Assembly (NCBI GenBank): GCA_031282565.1
Contig: JAITDL010000077.1
Span: 1-7,035 of the forward strand
Length of the DNA stretch: 7,035 bases
DNA from: Puniceicoccales bacterium
Lineage (GTDB): Bacteria > Verrucomicrobiota > Verrucomicrobiia > Opitutales > JAIRLM01
Direction: 5' to 3'
Made by a program: the position numbers and the translations under genes. Below are positions 1-5,675 of this stretch, piece after piece (position 1 is the stretch's first letter; each line of letters begins with the position of its first letter). The notes under the pieces were generated by a model. The model had not been told where the DNA came from, ran no database searches, and saw only the letters and a list, made by a program, of their open reading frames with translations.

Positions 1-28
1 AATTTTCCAACTTTTTTCAACTGGCCGC

Positions 29-1381
29 GTGTTTGAAAGAATTACTGAAAAATTGCGCGCGGCGATGCGGTCGCTCCGCGGACTGAACACCATCACGGAG
101 AAAAACATAACCGGTGCACTGCGCGACGTGCGCGACGCACTGCTGGACGCCGACGTTTCCTTCGAAGTTATTAAATCGTTCCTCGAAAACGTCCGCGAAC
201 GGGCCCTTGGGAAAAAAGTTATTCGGTCAATAGATCCTGGGCAGCAACTAATTAAGATAATTCACGACGCGCTCACCGAATTGCTCGGCGGCGACTACGA
301 ATTCACCGAAGTAAAGCCGCTGCGAATTTTGCTGGTTGGGTTAAATGGCTCCGGCAAAACGACAACGGCAGTTAAATTGGCTAACCATCTGCGGCGGAAG
401 GACTACGAACCACTTCTCGTGGCCTGCGATCTGAAACGTCCGGCGGCAATTGATCAGTTGGAACAACTTGCATCTGAATGGTCTCTGCGCTGCATCGCCG
501 ACAGGGACTGCAAATCGCCGCTGAAAATGGCAAAGCGCGCACTCGACGAAGCGGAAAAATCCGGTGCCGATGCCGTCATCTTCGATAGCGCTGGCCGGCT
601 GCAGGTTGACGGCGATCTCATGGGGGAACTTGCCGACCTGCAAAGGGTCGTTGACGCCCAGGAAATTCTTCTCGTGGCCGACGCAGCCCTTGGCCAGGAA
701 GCAGTTGCAATTGCCGCAGCCTTCAAGGAGGCGGTGCCACTGACCGGCATCATACTGACAAAAACTGACGGCGATGCGCGTGGCGGTGCCGCACTGTCGA
801 TGAAATACGCGACCGGAATACCTATCTGCTTCGTGGGCAACGGAGAAAAGGGTGACGACTTGGACGTCTTCCGCGCGGAAGGCATGGCAAACAGAATCCT
901 TGGCATGGGCGATGTCGTTGCCCTCGTGGAACGTGCACACGAACGCGTCGACCGAGAAGAAGCCGACCGGCTATCGAAGCGCATCAAAAAAGCGGAGTTT
1001 GATCTTGAGGACTATCTATCTCAGATGGAGCAAATTGAAAAAATGGGCTCCATGGGTTCACTCATGAAATTGCTGCCGGGATCGCAGTGCGCAAATATTC
1101 CAAAAAAGGAATTGGAACTCATGGGCAAAACGAAGGCCATCATCCGTGCCATGACCGTTTTAGAGCGGAGAAAACCGCAAATCGTATGCGGCAGCAGGAA
1201 GGCACGCATCGCCCGCGGGTCCGGCGTCGAACTTAAGGACGTCAACCACGTGCTTAAACAGTTCGAACGCATGAAGAAAGGCATGAAAACCCTCAAAACG
1301 CCAAAGGGGAAGGCGATGATGCAAAAAATGACGACGCAGAACGCCATGGGGCAGATTTCGAAACTTTTCGGCGACAAATGA
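29..1381 (+). CDS. ffh: Signal recognition particle GTPase Ffh (SRP54)
   Basis: Ffh binds signal sequences and the SRP RNA, and delivers ribosome-nascent chains to FtsY at the inner membrane, driven by GTP. The 450-residue length is normal for the family. Visible in order: N-domain helical bundle (about 1-95); G-domain P-loop GLNGSGKTT (104-112); DLKRPAA (134-140); G3 motif DSAGR (186-190, usually DTAGR); TKTDGDARGG (244-253); the ILGMGD segment (290-295) closing the G domain; and the methionine-rich M domain (about 324-440), with LLPG (348-351), MTVLER (375-380) and the RNA-binding SR/RIA-GSG segment (389-399). The start is GTG at 29, which gives the family-typical beginning MFERITEKL; no Shine-Dalgarno is visible in the 28 bases before it. 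The stop TGA (1379-1381) lies one base before the next gene, so the two are probably translated from one mRNA. Identification is very secure. Confidence 0.97.
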   Translation: MFERITEKLRAAMRSLRGLNTITEKNITGALRDVRDALLDADVSFEVIKSFLENVRERALGKKVIRSIDPGQQLIKIIHDALTELLGGDYEFTEVKPLRILLVGLNGSGKTTTAVKLANHLRRKDYEPLLVACDLKRPAAIDQLEQLASEWSLRCIADRDCKSPLKMAKRALDEAEKSGADAVIFDSAGRLQVDGDLMGELADLQRVVDAQEILLVADAALGQEAVAIAAAFKEAVPLTGIILTKTDGDARGGAALSMKYATGIPICFVGNGEKGDDLDVFRAEGMANRILGMGDVVALVERAHERVDREEADRLSKRIKKAEFDLEDYLSQMEQIEKMGSMGSLMKLLPGSQCANIPKKELELMGKTKAIIRAMTVLERRKPQIVCGSRKARIARGSGVELKDVNHVLKQFERMKKGMKTLKTPKGKAMMQKMTTQNAMGQISKLFGDK

Positions 1382-1382
1382 C

Positions 1383-1799
1383 ATGGCGCCGCGGCTTGCA
1401 ACTGTGGAAATTTTTAGCGGCCCAGGAAAACCGCTCGACTATTCTGTGCCGGAAGAACTTGCCAATAAAATTTGCGTCGGATCCCTGGTCGAAGTTTCGC
1501 TGCGAAATCGCCGCTGCATTGCCGTCGTTATATCATTGGATGGAAAGACTTTCACTGGCCAGGCAAAGGCAATTTTGAGGGCCGTCGGCGATGGACCATT
1601 TCTGTCTAAAAATTTGGTTTCTTTGGCGCGCTGGACTGCCGCCAACTACGGAAATCCGCTGTGGAAAATTTTCGAATTCATGGTGCCAAAAAAATTGCGC
1701 AAACTGCAGGCGGCAAAGAGAAAACGCACATCCAAAAAAACAAAATCGCCGCCGGAGCCAGCGGACAGAACTGGATTCCTATGGCCTCAGGATGAGTGA
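1383..1799 (+). CDS. priA: Isolated PriA N-terminal (3'-DNA-binding) domain; truncated primosomal protein N'
   Basis: The 138 residues align by eye with the start of PriA, the helicase that restarts stalled replication forks. Matching segments are the opening strand ATVEIF (6-11), PLDYSVPEEL (17-26), VGSLVEVSLRNRR (32-44), AVVISL (47-52), the linker ending ILRAVGDGPFLS (64-75), LARWTAANYGNPLWKIF (81-97) and VPKKLR (101-106). This is the 3'BD domain of about 105 residues that binds the leading-strand 3' end. Full-length PriA is about 700-800 residues; the winged-helix, helicase and zinc-binding parts are absent, and no frame downstream continues them because the opposite-strand cca gene begins there. 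After residue 106 the protein has a Lys/Arg-rich tail (112-121) that I do not recognise, then stops at TGA 1797-1799. ATG 1383 lies one base past the ffh stop, suggesting translational coupling. It is either a decaying remnant or a stand-alone DNA-binding domain; the frame itself is intact. Domain identification is fairly confident, function uncertain. Confidence 0.68.
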   Translation: MAPRLATVEIFSGPGKPLDYSVPEELANKICVGSLVEVSLRNRRCIAVVISLDGKTFTGQAKAILRAVGDGPFLSKNLVSLARWTAANYGNPLWKIFEFMVPKKLRKLQAAKRKRTSKKTKSPPEPADRTGFLWPQDE

Positions 1800-3184
1800 C
1801 TTGCAGACATTTTTTTGATCAGCAGTTCCGCCGCCGCCAGTGCCTCTTCCCGAGAAGATAGATGCCCATCTAGCTGCATCTCAAATAGTTTGCCAAGAAT
1901 CACACCGACAAACGGAGATTGCTCCAACTCGAATGCGGCTAGCAAGTCCCTGCCGCGCAAAATTGGCTCCGGAGGAGAATGCAAAACTCCTTCCGCCCTA
2001 GCCATTTCCTCAAGCCTATCTTCGCCGGACAAGTCGTAACTCGGCAGCGCCCGCCCGAGATTGTCGCAGCGGGCCACGGCCAGAAGGAGATCGATGCGCT
2101 TGACTTTCCACGCCAAACGGCGGACGGCGCCAACAGTTGCAACTTTCGGATTGGAAAATCCGCGCGGCAACATGTGCGCGTCGATAAGCGGTAAAATAGT
2201 CTCCACCAACTCGTTTGCCACGCGCATCCTTCCGAGAAAATTTTTCGCGAGTGGCACCCCAGCTTCGCCGTGGCCATGGGCCCGCATTCTGCCATCTTCG
2301 CAGAGCACGTAGGTCGCAGGCTTTCCAAAGTCATGGCAGAGAACAGTTAACCCGATTGCAAGAGCGTCAAATTTTTCCAATGGCCGCCGGCTAGCAAAGA
2401 CATCCATAGCAAGCTTAACATGTTCCCACACAGATCCTTCCGGATGAAATGTCGCGTCCTGCTTGCAGTCGACCAGGGCGGCAAGTTCCGGAAAGAACCG
2501 CAGCCAGCTGCAGGAGCGCAAAAATTCAAGACCGGCGCCAATGGCTTTGCCAAGGAGGATTAGCTTATTAAATTCTCCACCAATGCGTTCCCCGGAAAGA
2601 TGTTGCCCGTCAAGCGCACGGCAAAGCTCCACCGTTTTTTCGTCAACGGAGAAGCTGAATCTCCCAACAAATTGCATGGCACGTAGCACGCGGAGAGGAT
2701 CTTCGGAAAAGCGCTCCGACACATGGCGCAGCACGCCTTTTTCCAAATCGCCGACGCCGGCAAACGGGTCCACGATGACATTTTCCAGCGGGTCCCAGTA
2801 GATTGCATTTACCGTAAAGTCCCGGCGCAGAGCTGCATCGACAATGGACATGGCCGGATCCACGGCCACGGAAAACTCCCTGTGCTTCGCGCCAGTCGGC
2901 CTCTCGTCGCGCGGCAGGCCGAGGTCGATGGGAAGATTCTTGAAGCGATAGATGCCGTAGCACTTACCGACGAAATCGAGCGCATCTGGAAAAAGCTTTT
3001 CCAGGTCATCGCCGCCAATGGAAAACACTTCCAAGTCCCACTCGTAGACCTCCATTCCAAGGAGCATGTCCCGCACGCATCCCCCTACGAGATAGGCTTT
3101 TCCGCCTGCATTGTGAATTTTTCGGCAAATTTCACCAATTTTGTCGGCCGATGGTGCAGGAAGAACCGGCGGAAGGACTTTCAT
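1787..3184 (-). CDS. cca: tRNA nucleotidyltransferase / poly(A) polymerase family protein with HD domain (CCA-adding enzyme)
   Basis: This class II nucleotidyltransferase most likely adds or repairs the 3' CCA of tRNAs. With ATG 3184 it has 465 residues. Visible: YLVGGCVRDMLLG (31-43); the metal-binding motif, here E48-W-D50 instead of the usual D-x-D; IDLGLPR (86-92); RRDFTVNAI (120-128); DPFAGVGDLEKGVLRHV (139-155); EDPLRVLRAMQFVGRFSF (161-178), the nucleotide- and RNA-binding neck; HD domain with CHDFGKP (283-289) and HGHGEAG (303-309); and the C-terminal ILRGRDLL (408-415) with GKLFEMQLDG (431-440). The reading frame stays open upstream to 3652, but the homology begins only near residue 28. 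I therefore chose ATG 3184; ATG 3217 is the alternative. Neither start has a Shine-Dalgarno, and a candidate promoter at 3233-3261 fits both. CCA-adding and poly(A) polymerase activities cannot be told apart by sequence alone here. The stop TGA 1787-1789 lies inside the convergent priA fragment. Confidence 0.9.
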   Translation of the reverse strand: MKVLPPVLPAPSADKIGEICRKIHNAGGKAYLVGGCVRDMLLGMEVYEWDLEVFSIGGDDLEKLFPDALDFVGKCYGIYRFKNLPIDLGLPRDERPTGAKHREFSVAVDPAMSIVDAALRRDFTVNAIYWDPLENVIVDPFAGVGDLEKGVLRHVSERFSEDPLRVLRAMQFVGRFSFSVDEKTVELCRALDGQHLSGERIGGEFNKLILLGKAIGAGLEFLRSCSWLRFFPELAALVDCKQDATFHPEGSVWEHVKLAMDVFASRRPLEKFDALAIGLTVLCHDFGKPATYVLCEDGRMRAHGHGEAGVPLAKNFLGRMRVANELVETILPLIDAHMLPRGFSNPKVATVGAVRRLAWKVKRIDLLLAVARCDNLGRALPSYDLSGEDRLEEMARAEGVLHSPPEPILRGRDLLAAFELEQSPFVGVILGKLFEMQLDGHLSSREEALAAAELLIKKMSASHSS

Positions 3185-3232
3185 CGTGTTCGTGGACGAT
3201 GACGGCCGAAACGGCATGGGGAGGCAATAAAA

Positions 3233-3261
3233 AAAATAGCGGAATTCGCCTGTTTTGCCAA
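3233..3261 (-). promoter_or_regulatory. Candidate sigma70-type promoter of cca
   Basis: Read on the minus strand, TTGGCA (3261-3256) and TATTTT (3238-3233) are separated by exactly 17 bases, followed by a run of T. Transcription would start near 3226. That gives a leader of about 40 bases for ATG 3184, but only about 10 for ATG 3217, which mildly favours 3184. The call rests on consensus resemblance only. Confidence 0.35.
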
Positions 3262-3302
3262 TTTTGATTGACTTTAACCTCTTACGCCATAGGCGCTTAG
3301 CC

Positions 3303-3803
3303 ATGGACACAAGAAGGATCACAATCCCGGGACGTGTGTATCTCGGTGAGCCGCCAACATCTGTCGAATACAAATATTTTACGGCCAGAGACGGCAGCGA
3401 CGTTACGCAGCTCGTGGCACTTGCCAGAATAAGGGTAGCAAGAAGGCCGTTCACACATTTTGTTTTGATAGCCCTATTTCCATGCGCTTGTAGGCATGCA
3501 ATTGCGCTGGCTAACGATTTCATTTTGTTCCAAACAGGCGTGGCATTCGCTGACGACGGCTCGACCCACTTCGTAGATGCCATAGCTGCAGCGCATGTTG
3601 ATCCTGACGAGGCCAATTGGCTAGGGAAATTTGATAGATCAGTTGCGGCCACACTCGCCAGAGGCTATGTGCGTCCACTCAGCGAATATGGAATGCTTAA
3701 TTCCATCTTTAGACATCCGCGAGCTCTTCTGTATATGAATACATTAGCTCAACAAAATGCTTTGCTTCACAGCGATAATGCCAGAGCGGTTGCTTCAATG
3801 TGA
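3303..3803 (+). CDS. Possible orphan ORF, unknown function
   Basis: I do not recognise this 166-residue frame. It starts at ATG 3303 (an in-frame TTG at 3255 would give 182 residues) and ends eight bases before the glmS stop on the other strand. It would be divergent from cca and convergent with glmS, so it would need its own promoter; I see no convincing one, and no Shine-Dalgarno before either start. Composition is plausible for a protein. It has a basic N-terminal third, a hydrophobic stretch at about 50-82 containing three Cys/His-rich positions (61, 63, 65), and an acidic-then-mixed C-terminal half with ADDGSTHFVDAI (83-94). No signal peptide or known motif is evident. The overlapping minus-strand frame is also open over most of the same stretch, so coding status is doubtful. 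Confidence 0.22.
   Translation: MDTRRITIPGRVYLGEPPTSVEYKYFTARDGSDVTQLVALARIRVARRPFTHFVLIALFPCACRHAIALANDFILFQTGVAFADDGSTHFVDAIAAAHVDPDEANWLGKFDRSVAATLARGYVRPLSEYGMLNSIFRHPRALLYMNTLAQQNALLHSDNARAVASM
3688..3706. repeat. Perfect inverted repeat (7-bp stem, 5-base loop)
   Basis: ATGGAAT (3688-3694), loop GCTTA and ATTCCAT (3700-3706) form a perfect but A/T-rich hairpin about 105 bases past the glmS stop. It is not followed by a T-run on either strand, so it does not look like an intrinsic terminator. It might stabilise the 3' end of the gap-glmS transcript, or be chance. Confidence 0.3.
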
Positions 3804-3811
3804 ATTGGAGC

Positions 3812-5662
3812 TCATTCAACGGTTACCGACTTGGCGAGATTGCGCGGGCGATCGACGTCGCAGCCGCGGAGGACTCCCATGTGGTAGGCAAAGAGCTGCA
3901 TAGGAATCGCCGCGAGGATGGGCTGCGCTATGAAGTGCGTCTGCGGGATCACTATGGCCCTGTCGACCATGGAAGCTGCGGCGGAACAATTTTCGGAAAT
4001 CACTGCGATTGTTCTAGCTCCGCGGGCGCGCACCTCCTGAATATTTGATTGAATTTTTTCCAACATCCGACCGTCGCAGGCCAGAAAAAATGCCGGACAA
4101 TTTTCGCCGATGAGTGCAATCGGCCCGTGTTTCATCTCCGCCGCCGCGTAACCCTCTGCGTGGACGTAGGAAATCTCCTTGAGCTTCAGGGCGCCCTCGA
4201 TGGCCAGCGGAAACATGCTCTGGCGGCCAAGAAAAAGCATATTTTCGTAGTTTGCGTATTCCTCTGCGATGGAACGAATTTCACCGTCCAAGCGCAAAAT
4301 TTCTTCGACATTTTTCGGGACTTGGCGCAGCGCATCAACCATTTCCACGCCATCTTCGCAGGACAGATCCCGGAGGCGGCCGAGGTAGATGGCCACCATG
4401 GCGGCTATGCAGAGCTGCGACGTAAATGATTTGGTTGCAGCAACTCCGATTTCCGGTCCAGCGTGCTGGTAGATCCCTCCGTCGGCCTCCCGCGCTATGC
4501 TTGATCCGACGCCATTTGTTATGGCTAAAACTCTAAACCCCTTGCGGCGAGCCTCTCTCATCGCCGCCAGCGTGTCTATGGTTTCGCCGCTCTGGCTAAC
4601 CGCGATGACAAGCGTATTTCGGTCAAGTGGCGCGTTGCGGTAGCGGAATTCCGATGCATATTCAACCTCAACTGGCACGCGGGCAATGCGTTCAATCAAA
4701 TATTCGGCGGCGAGACAGGCACAGCGCGCGGAGCCGCAGGCGCAAAAAATTATGCGGTCAACCTGGCGCAACTCCATGGGCGACATCTGCAACCCGCCGA
4801 AGTGGGTATTGCTGCCGTCGACGGAAAAATGTCCGCGCATGGCATTCTCGAGGGCAATTGGCTGCTCGAATATCTCCTTCAACATGAAGTGTTCGTATCC
4901 ATTTTTTTCCACAAGTGCCTCGTGCCATTCAACGGCCCGCCTGGCCGCCTCCACCTTCTCCCTGCTCAGCGTGCAAATGGAAAAATCTCCGCCGCGCAGG
5001 TGCACCAATTCGCCGTCGTTCAGGAAAACTGCGTCCTTGGCGTGGGAAGCAAATCCAGCGGTGTCACTTGCGAAAAAAAATTCACCGTCCCCGACGCCGA
5101 GAACCAGCGGGGAACTGTTGCGGGCACCGACCATCTCGCCGGGAAAATCACCGTGCATGACCGCTATGCCGTAGGCCCCGCGCACGTGGAGCAACGCCTT
5201 CCTAACTCCTTCTAGGAAAGCGCTATGTCCCCGTTGATCCACCTCCTTGGCGCAGTGGTAGGCGATCAGATTTGCAAGCACCTCGCTGTCCGTCTCCGAA
5301 CTTGAAAAATAACCCTTTTCCTTCAAAAATGCGGCCAGCGCTAGGAAGTTCTCCACCACGCCATTGTGAACGATGACGACCTTTCCGTCGCAGCTGCGGT
5401 GTGGGTGGGCATTTTCCTCGCTAACTCTACCGTGAGTCGCCCAGCGCGTGTGACCTATGCCAGACGTGCCGCGCAACTCCATGGCGCCGAGCTTCTCAAC
5501 CAGCGAGTCAAGTCGGCCGACGCTGCGGACAACGGCAAAGCCATCCAATTCCCACGTTGCAATTCCTGCGGAGTCGTAGCCGCGGTACTCCAAATGCCTA
5601 AGCCCATCCAGCAGAATATCTTTTGCCGCCCTGTTACCCAGATAGCCAATTATCCCGCACAC
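3812..5662 (-). CDS. glmS: Glutamine-fructose-6-phosphate aminotransferase (isomerizing) GlmS
   Basis: GlmS makes glucosamine-6-phosphate from fructose-6-phosphate and glutamine, the entry step to UDP-GlcNAc for peptidoglycan and LPS, in the cytoplasm. The 616-residue length is typical. The start is GTG 5662, because Cys2 must be the first residue after Met removal to act as the amidase nucleophile (MCGIIGYLG). The glutaminase domain shows HLEYRGYDSAGIA (23-35), GHTRWATHG (70-78) and HNGVVEN (99-105). The first SIS domain has the phosphate loop SQSGET (356-361). The second SIS domain carries AIEGALKLKE and MKHGPIAL, and the C-terminus is the standard PRNLAKSVTVE. One oddity is the first sugar-binding loop, CGSARCAC (309-316), where most enzymes have CGTSYxxG. 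gap lies 13 bp upstream on the same strand, no Shine-Dalgarno is visible, and translation may be coupled. There is no glmS ribozyme room in that spacer. Identification is secure. Confidence 0.97.
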   Translation of the reverse strand: MCGIIGYLGNRAAKDILLDGLRHLEYRGYDSAGIATWELDGFAVVRSVGRLDSLVEKLGAMELRGTSGIGHTRWATHGRVSEENAHPHRSCDGKVVIVHNGVVENFLALAAFLKEKGYFSSSETDSEVLANLIAYHCAKEVDQRGHSAFLEGVRKALLHVRGAYGIAVMHGDFPGEMVGARNSSPLVLGVGDGEFFFASDTAGFASHAKDAVFLNDGELVHLRGGDFSICTLSREKVEAARRAVEWHEALVEKNGYEHFMLKEIFEQPIALENAMRGHFSVDGSNTHFGGLQMSPMELRQVDRIIFCACGSARCACLAAEYLIERIARVPVEVEYASEFRYRNAPLDRNTLVIAVSQSGETIDTLAAMREARRKGFRVLAITNGVGSSIAREADGGIYQHAGPEIGVAATKSFTSQLCIAAMVAIYLGRLRDLSCEDGVEMVDALRQVPKNVEEILRLDGEIRSIAEEYANYENMLFLGRQSMFPLAIEGALKLKEISYVHAEGYAAAEMKHGPIALIGENCPAFFLACDGRMLEKIQSNIQEVRARGARTIAVISENCSAAASMVDRAIVIPQTHFIAQPILAAIPMQLFAYHMGVLRGCDVDRPRNLAKSVTVE

Positions 5663-5675
5663 GGCATTGGACCGG

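Larger units (their letters stand above)
3218..3811. other. Interval of about 594 bp between cca and glmS without a recognisable gene
   Basis: No protein or RNA family is recognised here. The stretch is richer in A/T than its neighbours. It carries a plus-strand open frame to 3803. It also has a minus-strand frame open from 3652 straight into cca (156 codons before ATG 3184), and short minus-strand frames at 3716-3639 and 3458-3297. It also holds a perfect 7-bp inverted repeat at 3688-3706, and the 9-mer CATTTTGTT three times (3456-3464 and 3521-3529 on plus, 3751-3759 on minus). I looked for hallmarks of tmRNA (T-arm GTTCRA, ALAA tag), RNase P RNA and SRP RNA and found none. It could be a decayed gene, an orphan gene or long untranslated regions. 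Confidence 0.6.

Noticed and set aside
341..987. Minus-strand open frames of 199 and 177 codons within ffh
   Set aside because: They lie fully inside the securely identified ffh gene and translate to sequences with no recognisable motif; antisense shadow frames.
1784..1817. Intrinsic terminator for ffh-priA (CTCA-GGA-TGAG followed by T7)
   Set aside because: The stem is only 4 bp and the T-run starts more than 10 bases later, inside the cca coding sequence.
2723..3202. Plus-strand 159-codon frame opposite cca
   Set aside because: Fully antisense to the conserved nucleotidyltransferase domain, with no motif of its own.
1787..3652. CCA enzyme as a 621-residue protein starting at GTG 3652
   Set aside because: Homology begins only near YLVGG. 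The first ~155 residues show no domain, and a plausible promoter lies at 3233-3261, downstream of that start.
3218..3811. tmRNA, RNase P RNA, 6S RNA or SRP RNA in the cca-glmS interval
   Set aside because: No T-arm GTTCRA, no ALAA-type tag, no GAGGAAAGTCC and no GGAAGCAGCC-like signatures on either strand. A 6S-type structure cannot be judged by eye, but nothing suggests it.
3792..3811. Hairpin just after the glmS stop (GCT-C-CAAT / ATTG-A-AGC) as a terminator
   Set aside because: The stem is interrupted by a C-A mismatch and is not followed by a T-run on the minus strand.
4802..5215. Plus-strand frames of 81 to 162 codons opposite glmS
   Set aside because: Several overlapping frames antisense to the glutaminase domain of GlmS; their low-complexity Arg/Pro/Ser composition is typical of shadow frames.
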